Part shown: piece after piece, positions 16,509 through 24,814 of the stretch
Layout of the letters: every line of letters starts with the position of its first letter
How positions within the stretch are numbered: position 1 is the first letter of the stretch
DNA from: Tolypothrix bouteillei VB521301
GTDB taxonomy: Bacteria; Cyanobacteriota; Cyanobacteriia; Cyanobacteriales; Nostocaceae
DNA length: 64,000 nt
Assembly (NCBI RefSeq): GCF_000760695.4
Contig: NZ_JHEG04000002.1
Span: 372,001 to 436,000, forward strand
Reading direction: 5' to 3'
Notes under the pieces: generated by a model
Databases searched by the model: none
What the model saw: the letters and a program-made list of their open reading frames with translations, nothing else
Told to the model about the DNA's origin: nothing
Program-made: the position numbers and the translations under genes

Positions 16509-16517
16509 AGTTTTTCC

Positions 16518-16772
16518 TCACCTTTTAATGTTGTATTTGCGATCGAGCTTGTCCATTTGAAAGGCATAAATGAAAATCAACACCACAAAAATCAGGATCG
16601 ACCCCTGCTGTGCCATCCAGAAGCCAAAAGGTACGCCAAAGAACCGTATTGCATTCAATGGTTGTACCAGTAAGATACTAAAACCAAGGGATACTAACGC
16701 CCAAACTATTAAAAGATTGCGGATTAAAGCAGTATTGGCACGCCAGTATGAGCGACTCTTTTCTTTATCCAT
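16518..16772 (-). CDS. DUF4212 symporter small subunit
   Basis: 84 residues with two membrane helices ('LLIVWALVSLGFSILLVQPL' and 'QGSILIFVVLIFIYAFQM') and the family-typical 'YWRANTALIRNLL' and 'FFGVPFGFWMAQQGS'. DUF4212 proteins are found directly before SSS-family symporters and are presumed small subunits. That is exactly the arrangement here, with a 9-base gap to the symporter. Confidence 0.92.
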   Translation of the reverse strand: MDKEKSRSYWRANTALIRNLLIVWALVSLGFSILLVQPLNAIRFFGVPFGFWMAQQGSILIFVVLIFIYAFQMDKLDRKYNIKR

Positions 16773-17051
16773 TTTTTTTACTATTTATGTAATAAAAAAT
16801 ATATCAGGTCACTCCAGATTTATACCTTTATAAAGGTAAGAAATTTATGAATTTTCCACACACAATTGCTGTTATTAAAACTTAATATTTTTCTGTAGAT
16901 AGCAATCTTAATAATGGATACAATGGGGAGTTGACTGAATTTGAAAGTTCCTTATTTAGGTTTTGAGGAAAAGGTAGAGGGAAAAAGGAAAAATACCTTT
17001 TTCATGGCAAGGTTTGTGGTATCTTTTCATCACAGATTTTAACAATTCGTC

Positions 17052-17098
17052 AGAAGTACGAGGGCAGATGGCAGCTATGTATATGCCCTCGTACTTCT
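17052..17098. repeat. Perfect inverted repeat, 15 bp arms
   Basis: AGAAGTACGAGGGCA at 17052-17066 is exactly reverse-complemented at 17084-17098, with a 17-base loop. It resembles a terminator without a T-run, or one end of a small mobile element. No matching second end was found in the window. Confidence 0.75.
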
Positions 17099-17194
17099 CA
17101 CTTGTTGAAAGGGAGTAAAGGATCTAAGTCCCCCACTATAATCTCCGCCACAGGTGGCTCGCAATTGGTGAGTCCAGAGAAAGTAGGCGGTGAG

Positions 17195-17390
17195 ACCAGT
17201 GCTGTACGCGGGTTTCCCGCGCCCTGGCAACTGGCGTACAGCCCTTCGGGCATAGCCTTCGGCATCGCGTTCGCGGAGCGTGCGCTTTGCGCTTAGCGTC
17301 TCCGTAAGGAGTACAAGGGAGGGGTCTCCCGCGCTCTGGCGACTGGCGTAAGCCGTTGCGGACATAGCTTTGCATCATGTATAGCCCCTG
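17195..17390. repeat. Cluster of dispersed palindromic units
   Basis: Two similar halves start near CGCGGGTTTCCCGCGCCCTG and near GGGAGGGGTCTCCCGCGCTC, each followed by 'GGC(A/G)ACTGGCGTA'. Around them are short hairpins such as GCCCTTCGGGC, GCGTTCGCGGAGC and TCTCCGTAAGGAG. Related units occur at 43340-43379 and 63837-63900. This is a typical Nostocales composite repeat. Confidence 0.75.
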
Positions 17391-17399
17391 CAACCACAA

Positions 17400-17700
17400 G
17401 CCATGATAGGGGTTAAACAGCTTCTCCCAATGAGAGCCGTTGTGTACGTTTCCGCACGAGTCCGATCTATCCCCTCAATCCCTACACGTGAAAGGGGGGA
17501 AATCCGAAATCAAACTCTCTCCTGTTGACAAGGAGCAGTCTGGGGTAAGTAAAATTACTCGATTGCAATCTGTGAACCATTTCTGACTTATGTAGGTCTC
17601 AGGCAAAAAGTGCTAGAAACCCAGAGCTATCGAACAGCCAATACGAGTCAGCCTAGCCCTGACTCTAGGGAAAGTACGAGGAAAGACCAATCCAGGAAGA
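17400..17700. ncRNA. Candidate structured RNA or decayed element, unassigned
   Basis: This 300-base stretch differs from the flanking AT-rich spacers: it has balanced composition, no frame and several short complementary segments, including AGAGCCGTTGTG/CGCACGAG near 17431-17461 and GAGTCAG...CTGACTC near 17648-17666. It does not match tmRNA, RNase P RNA or SRP RNA as I know them. I considered a group II intron remnant but could not place a convincing domain V. Strand unknown; function not claimed. Confidence 0.2.
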
Positions 17701-17913
17701 AGGATAACTTGATTTTATCTACTAATAGTAAGAATTTATAAAAAAAATATGAGAATAACTTGAATGGAGTTAATAATTTGTTACATTATTTAACATAGGT
17801 CTACAAAAGATATTCATGCACTGCACCAGTGAATAGCGAACATTGGTGGGAGGTGAATGTTTTATTACTAACCTATCTCGGCGCTGAAGTTCCCAATCCT
17901 TGCAATTTGTAAC

Positions 17914-18489
17914 ATGGATGCTAATGAACTCATAACACACTATAAGGCAGGCAACAGAGATTTTTTACAGGTGTCCTTGCAACGCGTTCACCTAAGCGAA
18001 GTCTGTCTGGCTAGAATCAATCTGAGTCGGTCGGATCTTACGGGCGCGACTTTATCAGCCGCAAATCTACGCGGAGCAATTTTAAGTGAAGCCACTCTAG
18101 CGGAAGCAAATTTGTGGAGGGCAGACTTAACTGAAGCTTTCATGATTTGGGCAAATTTACACAAAGCTAATTTAATCCGTACAAATCTTTGTAAAGCGGA
18201 TTTACACCGGGCGGTGCTGACAAGGGCAGATTTGCGGTTAGCCGATTTAAGTTTTGCCGATCTCAGTAACACTAACTTAGAAGGTGCGGATTTACGCTAT
18301 GCTAACTTAAGCGGTGCAAATCTAGCAGGTGCCAACTTAACTAAAGCGAACCTAACTGGTGCGAAATTGAGTCAGGCAGACTTGTACAACGTAAACTTGA
18401 CAAAAGCAATATTGTTGAGAACTGATTTATGCCATACTGACATCAGTTCTATGACAGTAAGCGGCGACTTACTCTTAAGCGATCGCTGA
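17914..18489 (+). CDS. Pentapeptide-repeat protein
   Basis: 191 residues, almost entirely A(D/N)Lxx pentapeptide repeats from about residue 28 ('LARINLSRSDLTGATLSAAN') to 175. Such repeats form a right-handed quadrilateral beta-helix. In cyanobacteria these proteins are numerous and act in varied roles, from thylakoid and heterocyst envelope functions to gyrase mimicry; nothing here selects one. There is no signal peptide or fused domain. The short N-terminus ('MDANELITHYKAGNRDF') resembles the cap seen in several cyanobacterial members. It precedes the DICT kinase by 170 bases and may be separately transcribed. Confidence 0.9.
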   Translation: MDANELITHYKAGNRDFLQVSLQRVHLSEVCLARINLSRSDLTGATLSAANLRGAILSEATLAEANLWRADLTEAFMIWANLHKANLIRTNLCKADLHRAVLTRADLRLADLSFADLSNTNLEGADLRYANLSGANLAGANLTKANLTGAKLSQADLYNVNLTKAILLRTDLCHTDISSMTVSGDLLLSDR

Positions 18490-18659
18490 TAACAATTCCC
18501 TAATGAGTAGCACCTCCGCAGGTGATGTGATTCATTCCGTAGTTGGTATTGATAAACGCGATAATAGCAAGAGTAGTATTTTGAGGGAGCAAGCTTAGGT
18601 TGTAGTTCCTCTGTTTTAGCTGGAAATTTCTTCAGAGAATGCTCTACAGCTTATCGGTG

Positions 18660-20630
18660 ATGAAGACTTCAAATTCCTTACTGCACGATTTACTCCAGGC
18701 TTTACCAAATTTAAAATGTCAAGTTTATTTCAAATCTTCCTTGACAGCACTTTCTCATGCAATGGAAGACCTGGTTTTGGTAGGAACTGATAAGCCTCTA
18801 GTGCTCGCTAATTTTCAGCAAGAGCGTTACTACCTTCAAGAAACCCGCCGCTATCAAAGAATTGCTCAGCGTACAGACCAAGTTTATGTCCTTGCTGCGG
18901 CGGAAGCAAATTTTAAGAAGATTTCAGATTCATTGGTGGCAATTCCCTTCCATCCCGAAGATGCACTAGCACAAGAATGGCATCTCGTAATTATCGGACA
19001 AAAATATAGCGCTTGCATCGTTTGCCAAGAATACGCTTCTCCTGTCGATGGTTCATCGTTAGATCAAGCAAGACAATTTAAAGGGATATGGACGTTTGAG
19101 CGTGATGTGAGTATTTCTGCAGCTAAACTCTTGATGGAAAGGATTTTGAACTACAGACCGGACTTAGCTGGTAAAGTTGAAGTGGCGCGGCAACGCTACG
19201 GTCTGACTCAAGTAAATTCAGAGCGAACCGCAGACAATCGAGTACTGGAAATTGACGCACGATTGTTTACAGATCGATTGGTGACATATTTACAAAACAG
19301 TCAGTACAAGCAACTCAAAGCTTACCGCACGATTACAAAAAAAGAACGTCAGGAACGTCTGATCAACACCATTAGCGCGGCTATTCGTCAATCACTCAAT
19401 CCAGAAGAGATTTTTGCAGTGACAGTGAAGGAACTCGCTCAAGTGTTCAGTCCCTGTCGCTGTCTGCTTTACCTCTACCATCCCAAAGAAAAACCGACAC
19501 CCATTGAGTATGAAGCCCTAGCTTATGGGTTAGCTTCATTAAAGGGAAAAATTTGGTCTTTAGCACAGCATCCCCTTTTTGAGACGGTTCTATCTCAAGA
19601 TAAAGCAGTTGCGATCGCTGACACAACCCAAGATTTGGGCATTCAAGCGTACCCGGATTTGAGCCAGCAACTACAAGCGTTTGGCATCAGGTCTTGTCTT
19701 GTGGTGTCCATTCGCTATCATCAAAAGTGGTTGGGAATTTTAGAATTGCACCACTGCGGTCTAGAACCACATATTTGGAATGATTCGGACAAGGCATTGG
19801 TAGAAGCGATCGCAACTCAAGTGGCAGTTGCCCTCATCCAAGCTCAAGAATACAGCAATTTAGAAACTTTAAATCACCAACTTGCAGCGTTAGAACGGAC
19901 ACAAAGCAACTTGATTGCGATAGTCGGGCATGAATTGCGGACACCTCTATCAACCATCCAAGTATGCTTGGAAAGTATATCTAACGAACCAGATATGCCT
20001 ATCGAATTTCAGCAAACTATGTTGCAAACGGCTCTTGCTGATTCAGAACGGATGCGGCGACTGATTCAAGATTTTCTTACCCTTTCTCGGTTAGAAGGGG
20101 GTTGGCTGAACTGGCATATAGAACCCGTTTCCATCCAAACCTGTTTGGACTTAGTTATTAGTAGCTTGAGAAGAAACCAAGCAGAGCGAACTTTACCTTC
20201 CATTCTTCTAGAATTGCCTTCCGAGCTACCTTTAGTTCTTGCTGACGGCGATGGGTTAACCGAAGTTGTAAGCAAACTTTTAGACAATGCGTGCAAATTC
20301 ACTAATTCCAAAGGAAAAGTGACCGTTCGCGCTCAAATTTTTAATGTAGAAGAGAGCGTGGCTCAAGGAAAGGAAAAAAAATCTCAAATGTTAGAAGTTA
20401 TTATCGCAGACACCGGACGTGGGATAGAGCCAAATCAGCTAGAAGCTATTTTTGCGCGTTTTTATCAGGAAGAAGGGTTCATGCAACGGACAATTGGGGG
20501 AACTGGATTGGGTTTGGCAATTTGCCGCCAAATTGTTGAAAAATTAGGAGGCAAAATTTGGGCAGTTTCCCCAGGAAGAGAACAAGGTGCAGAATTCCAC
20601 TTTACATTACCTGTAGCACAAGGCGTTTAG
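18660..20630 (+). CDS. DICT-GAF sensor histidine kinase
   Basis: About 656 residues. The N-terminal 190 residues match the cyanobacterial DICT sensory domain ('SLLHDLLQALPNLKCQVYFK'). A GAF domain follows (about 235-395), then HisKA with H-box 'VGHELRTPLS' and a HATPase_c domain with N-box 'LLDNACKFTN', G1 'DTGRGIEPNQ' and G2 'GGTGLGLAI'. All catalytic boxes are intact, so it should autophosphorylate. No membrane segment is visible, so it is cytoplasmic. The ATG at 18660 was preferred over 18639 because known DICT kinases begin close to this point; neither has a strong ribosome site. No response regulator is adjacent. Confidence 0.88.
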   Translation: MKTSNSLLHDLLQALPNLKCQVYFKSSLTALSHAMEDLVLVGTDKPLVLANFQQERYYLQETRRYQRIAQRTDQVYVLAAAEANFKKISDSLVAIPFHPEDALAQEWHLVIIGQKYSACIVCQEYASPVDGSSLDQARQFKGIWTFERDVSISAAKLLMERILNYRPDLAGKVEVARQRYGLTQVNSERTADNRVLEIDARLFTDRLVTYLQNSQYKQLKAYRTITKKERQERLINTISAAIRQSLNPEEIFAVTVKELAQVFSPCRCLLYLYHPKEKPTPIEYEALAYGLASLKGKIWSLAQHPLFETVLSQDKAVAIADTTQDLGIQAYPDLSQQLQAFGIRSCLVVSIRYHQKWLGILELHHCGLEPHIWNDSDKALVEAIATQVAVALIQAQEYSNLETLNHQLAALERTQSNLIAIVGHELRTPLSTIQVCLESISNEPDMPIEFQQTMLQTALADSERMRRLIQDFLTLSRLEGGWLNWHIEPVSIQTCLDLVISSLRRNQAERTLPSILLELPSELPLVLADGDGLTEVVSKLLDNACKFTNSKGKVTVRAQIFNVEESVAQGKEKKSQMLEVIIADTGRGIEPNQLEAIFARFYQEEGFMQRTIGGTGLGLAICRQIVEKLGGKIWAVSPGREQGAEFHFTLPVAQGV

Positions 20631-20765
20631 CTGAGGTGGCGATCGGCCTGACCTCTCTAAGCATCTCAAAATCTTTTACGACGTCCGTTACTGCATAACC
20701 AAATTTTGCTGTCATCTATAAATAAACAACCGTAAGGACAACAACTACAACACCGTGACTCTATC

Positions 20766-20795
20766 CCCTTTTTCTGATGGAAAAGGGTTTTTTTT
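20766..20795 (+). terminator. Intrinsic terminator
   Basis: CCCTTTT (20766-20772) pairs with AAAAGGG (20781-20787) across an 8-base loop and is followed directly by eight T residues. It lies 135 bases after the DICT kinase stop, and would end that transcript. Confidence 0.75.
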
Positions 20796-20831
20796 GAGTA
20801 TTAATTACTAGTCACTGAGCGCCATTTGCTA

Positions 20832-21314
20832 TTAATGTTCGCACGCACCAATGCTGACCCAGCTACTCGAACCATCTTCCCAGTGTTCCTTCTTCCAAAT
20901 AGGGGCATTGTGTTTGAGAGTATCAATTGCGTAACGACAAGCTTCAAATGCTTCGGAACGGTGGGGACAACCTATCGCAACTAAAACGCTGATTTCACCA
21001 ATATGCAAACGCCCGACACGATGATGAATGACAACACGATTGACATCAGACCATTGCTGTCGAATATCGGCAGCAATTTGGAAAAATACTCGCAATGCCA
21101 TAGGTTCGTAAGCTTGATACTCTAGAGCGACTACAGGTTTGCCATCTGTTTGATTGCGAACCGTACCACTCATAACTACCACCGCGCCATTTGCAGGAGC
21201 GTCTGCTTTTGAATAAACTTCTTCTAGAGACAATGGCGCAAAAGTAATAGCAAAGTTGTCTTCAGCGTTTGGTTTTATAGAAGTCGCAAATGGATCGGTT
21301 ACAACTGAGTTCAT
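20832..21314 (-). CDS. moaE: Molybdopterin synthase catalytic subunit MoaE
   Basis: 160 residues. MoaE with MoaD inserts dithiolene sulfur into precursor Z in molybdenum-cofactor synthesis. Diagnostic segments are present: 'VVMSGTVRNQTDGKPV' (about 46-61), 'LEYQAYEPMA', 'HHRVGRLHIGEISVLVA' (about 97-113), and 'HNAPIWKKEHWEDG' near the C-terminus, with the catalytic lysines in 'KHNAPIWKKE'. The N-terminal 25 residues extend beyond the usual start. moaD is not adjacent. The cofactor is needed for nitrate reductase. Confidence 0.95.
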   Translation of the reverse strand: MNSVVTDPFATSIKPNAEDNFAITFAPLSLEEVYSKADAPANGAVVVMSGTVRNQTDGKPVVALEYQAYEPMALRVFFQIAADIRQQWSDVNRVVIHHRVGRLHIGEISVLVAIGCPHRSEAFEACRYAIDTLKHNAPIWKKEHWEDGSSSWVSIGACEH

Positions 21315-21754
21315 GTGAGTCAGCTTTGGATTACCTACTCTACTTATGTTACATGGATTCTCCTCACCCCCAACCCTTTTACCTAAAGGAGAGGGTAAAA
21401 TAAATTAAGCTTTGTTACATATTTTTTACAAACACGGATGCATTATTTAGTCTCAGATAAAGTTACTTAATTTAAAAAAAAAACCATGTCATCCTTCTAC
21501 AGAGGTATTACTATAATTAAAGTGACAAAATTATATAACTTCATCTGAGAAATCAGATAGTCACTCAATTTTCCGTCAACTTTAGCGAAAGTTTGATTGA
21601 AAATCCTGTTATTCCCCTGTAACTCCAGCCGTCTCTCCAGTCGGCAGTGCTTTTCAGCAATTATTCTTTAATAATATCCCTGCTGGTCCATCTAACTAAC
21701 TATAAGCGACGGGTATTCTCAAGCCAGAATTCAGCAGTACTAGGAAACATATCA
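21315..21754. other. Intergenic spacer, no gene seen
   Basis: This divergent spacer between moaE and the hybrid kinase is AT-rich, with an oligo-A run near 21474-21484. No operator, RNA or repeat was recognised. The ATG at 21647 opens 36 extra codons before the preferred kinase start but they show no domain. Confidence 0.45.
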
Positions 21755-24571
21755 ATGAACTGTATTTTGTCTAAAAATGAAGCTACGAGGCTAAAAGTTC
21801 TCTATAAGTATCAAATTCTCGACACTTCACCAGAACAGGCATTTGATGATTTGGTATTCCTAGCTGCCCAAATATGTGCTACACCAATTGCTCTGATCAA
21901 TTTTATTGACGCTGAACGTCAGTGGTTTAAAGCTAAAATCGGGCTAGATATGAAAGAAATACCGAGAGATGTCGGTATTTGTCCTTTCTGTATCGGACAG
22001 TCTGACATCTTAATTATTCTTGATACTTGGGCTGACGAACGGTTTTCCACTAGCCCTGTCGTCACTTCTGCGCCCTACGTAAGATTTTATGCGGGTGTCC
22101 CTTTGATAGCTCCAGAAGGAGAAGCGATTGGAACTCTATGTGTTGTTGATAGTGTACCGCGTCAGAACTTTACAACAGAACAAGAAGAGTCACTCAAGGC
22201 GCTCGCTCGCTTAGTCATGAGACAATTAGAACTCCGTCGCAATTTAACAGAAGTAGCAAATATAAAAACCGAGTACAAGCAAGCACAACAAGCATTGCGG
22301 CAAAGTGAATCTGTCCTCAGCAGTTTCTTTGACAGTGCGCCGATGATGATGGGAGTAGTTGAACTGCTCAATGATGACATTTTACACATTTCCAATAACG
22401 CTGCAACAGCTAAATTCTTCTGTCTAGCTCCAAACCAGATGCGGAATTGTCGGGCTAAAGAGATGGGTTTGCCAGAAGAAACCGTGCGCTGCTGGTTGAA
22501 TTACTACCGTCAGGCAGAACGCACCCAATTACCTGTAACCTTTGAGTATCCTCACCTTACAGTTGAACCTAACAGGTGGCTGAAAGCTACTGTTTCTACG
22601 ATCGTGGAAAGTTCTACCACAGCACAGCGTTTTGCTTATATTATTGAGGATATCACCGAACGCAAGCAATCAGAAGAAACATTACGCTGGAAAGAAGCTC
22701 TTTTGCGCTCAATGACTGGTGTTTCTCCTTTAGCATTTTATGTTGTAGATCGCCGCAATGGAGAAATTCTATATTTTAACGAACGCTTTTGTGAAATTTG
22801 GAATATTGAACACCTAAAAACACAAATGGAATGCGGTGGACTGAAACATGAGGATGTGATAGAAGTTTGCTGCCAATTTACAGATATCTCACCTTTTAGC
22901 GCATGTCAGCATTTACCAAGCGAGACTTGCGAATGTGAAGATGAACTTTTATTAAGGGATGGTCGGGTGATTCGGCGGTTTTCCAGACGCATCCGCGATG
23001 AAAACGACCAGTATTTTGCACGATTGTATATTTTTGAAGATATTACTTCTCGCAAGCTCGCAGAACAGCAAATCCGCGAACAAGCTGCACTGCTTGATAT
23101 TGCAACTGATGCCATTGTTGTACGGGATTTAAAGAATAAGATTTTGCTTTGGAACAAAAGTGCTGAGAAAATTTACGGTTGGGAAGCAAAAGAAGCAATT
23201 GGCAAGAATGCTAGTGAATTTTTATATAGGAAACCCAGCCCGCACCATTTAGAAATTTTTAATAGCGTTTTAGAAAATGGTTCTTGGCAAGGTGAATTAC
23301 AAAACATTACTAAATCGGGTAAAGAAATAATAGTTGAAAGTCGTTGGACATTAGTTAGAGATGAGTATTCTCAACCCAAATCTATTCTGGTTGTAGATAC
23401 TGATATTACTCAGAAAAAACAACTAGAAAAGCAATTTTTACGAGCTCAACGCATGGAAAGTATAGGAACTTTAGCTAGTGGAATTGCTCACGATCTCAAT
23501 AATGTTTTGTCTCCCATTTTAATGTCAGTACAAATGCTGAAGGCCAAATCTCGCGATGAACGCAGTCAGCAAATATTGACAATTGTAGACAATAATGCAA
23601 AACGAGGTGCTGACTTGGTGAAACAAGTGCTTTCTTTTGCTAGGGGAATTGAAGGCGATCGCACTGTCCTCCAAATCAGGCATTTAATCTTAGAGATGAA
23701 GCAAATTGTCGAGCAAACTTTTCCAAAATCTATAACTATTCAAACACAAGTTGAGCCAGATTTATTACCCGTGCGAGGTGACAGCACGCAATTGCATCAA
23801 GTCTTAATGAATTTGTGCTTAAATGCGCGAGATGCAATGCCCAAGGGTGGGACTTTAAAAATTTCTGCGAAGAATATTTTGATTGATGAAAACTTTGCAA
23901 AAATGCATCTTGATGCTAAAGAAGGCTCTTATATTGTTCTCACAGTGACCGATACGGGAGTAGGAATTTCCAACCAACTCTTAGATAGAATTTTTGAACC
24001 ATTTTTTACGACAAAAGAGTTTGGCAAAGGGACAGGTTTGGGGCTTTCAACAGTCATGGGTATTGTTAAAGGTCACGATGGTTTTGTCAGTGTATCAAGT
24101 AGTGTAGGTCAAGGAACAAAATTTAAGATTTATGTACCAACTGTTCAAACAGTAGAAACACAGCAGGTAGAAGATTTAAAAGTACCCGCAGGATATGGAG
24201 AATGGATTTTGGTCGTAGACGATGAAGCGGCTGTAAGAGAAATTACTAAAGTTTCTCTAGAAAGCCATAATTATAAAGTCATTACTGCAAGTGATGGTAT
24301 AGAAGCACTGGCAATTTATGCTCAGTATAAAAATAAAATTAGTGCAGCCATTATTGATATGATGATGCCAAATATGGATGGAGCAACGACCATTTGTGCA
24401 TTACAAAAAATGAACCCACTAATACGCATTGTTGGTGTCAGCGGGCTGACAACGAGCGAACAAGTCCCTTTTGAGACAAATTCTCCAATAACAGCATTTT
24501 TGCCCAAACCCTACACAGCACAGGAATTATTACAAACTTTACATAGTGTTATTACAGTGAACCATGATTGA
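21755..24571 (+). CDS. GAF-PAS hybrid histidine kinase with receiver domain
   Basis: About 938 residues. Order: GAF-like domain ('LDTSPEQAFDDLVFLAAQIC' opening, 'FYAGVPL' and 'GTLCVVD' core), three PAS domains (the last opening 'LLDIATDAIVVRDL'), HisKA with H-box '[10 protein letters not shown]', HATPase_c ('LMNLCLNARDAMP', 'DTGVGISNQL', 'GTGLGLSTV'), and a C-terminal receiver with acidic pair 'VVDDEAA' and phospho-acceptor 'IIDMMMP'. It is soluble. I chose the ATG at 21755 because the conserved GAF begins just after it; an in-frame ATG at 21647 adds 36 non-conserved residues. Its C-terminal 500 residues are clearly paralogous to the kinase at 27503. Confidence 0.88.
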   Translation: MNCILSKNEATRLKVLYKYQILDTSPEQAFDDLVFLAAQICATPIALINFIDAERQWFKAKIGLDMKEIPRDVGICPFCIGQSDILIILDTWADERFSTSPVVTSAPYVRFYAGVPLIAPEGEAIGTLCVVDSVPRQNFTTEQEESLKALARLVMRQLELRRNLTEVANIKTEYKQAQQALRQSESVLSSFFDSAPMMMGVVELLNDDILHISNNAATAKFFCLAPNQMRNCRAKEMGLPEETVRCWLNYYRQAERTQLPVTFEYPHLTVEPNRWLKATVSTIVESSTTAQRFAYIIEDITERKQSEETLRWKEALLRSMTGVSPLAFYVVDRRNGEILYFNERFCEIWNIEHLKTQMECGGLKHEDVIEVCCQFTDISPFSACQHLPSETCECEDELLLRDGRVIRRFSRRIRDENDQYFARLYIFEDITSRKLAEQQIREQAALLDIATDAIVVRDLKNKILLWNKSAEKIYGWEAKEAIGKNASEFLYRKPSPHHLEIFNSVLENGSWQGELQNITKSGKEIIVESRWTLVRDEYSQPKSILVVDTDITQKKQLEKQFLRAQRMESIGTLASGIAHDLNNVLSPILMSVQMLKAKSRDERSQQILTIVDNNAKRGADLVKQVLSFARGIEGDRTVLQIRHLILEMKQIVEQTFPKSITIQTQVEPDLLPVRGDSTQLHQVLMNLCLNARDAMPKGGTLKISAKNILIDENFAKMHLDAKEGSYIVLTVTDTGVGISNQLLDRIFEPFFTTKEFGKGTGLGLSTVMGIVKGHDGFVSVSSSVGQGTKFKIYVPTVQTVETQQVEDLKVPAGYGEWILVVDDEAAVREITKVSLESHNYKVITASDGIEALAIYAQYKNKISAAIIDMMMPNMDGATTICALQKMNPLIRIVGVSGLTTSEQVPFETNSPITAFLPKPYTAQELLQTLHSVITVNHD

Positions 24572-24814
24572 TGATTCCCTTTCCTCTATACAATAACCGG
24601 AGAAAGGTAGAGGGCAGAAGAAAGAATTGTTAGCTTTTATACAAGATTAAGTCCTCTGTCCTCTGTCAAACAGTTTAAAACCTCTGACTGGATCGCGAAG
24701 GGAGTAATTTCTATACGTCAACACTCAAGAAACCAAGTTCATAATTCATAGTTTATAGTCGAATTAATTGCTATTAACCAATGACCAATGACCGGTCACT
24801 GGTCAGTGTTAAAA

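Larger units (their letters stand above)
16773..17913. other. 1.1 kb non-coding region, repeat-rich and structured
   Basis: No convincing gene. In order: a hairpin GAAAAAGG-N7-CCTTTTTC (16981-17003); a perfect 15-base-pair inverted repeat (17052-17098); a cluster of dispersed palindromic units (about 17195-17390, with GCGTTCGCGGAGCGTGCGC and TCTCCGTAAGGAG types); then about 17400-17700, a mixed-composition stretch with several potential stems, such as GAGTCAG-CCTAGCC-CTGACTC near 17648-17666. Reading frames through the palindromes give Arg/Ala-rich peptides that are artefacts of the repeats. The last 200 bases are AT-rich and probably carry the promoter of the pentapeptide gene. Confidence 0.6.

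Noticed and set aside
17075..17399. Minus-strand frames coding Arg/Ala-rich peptides
   Set aside because: They are translations of dispersed palindromic units with no ribosome site or family match.
17400..17700. Group II intron remnant
   Set aside because: A GAGCCG-type stem suggested domain V but the complementary arm and GAAA loop did not fit; kept only as unassigned structured sequence.
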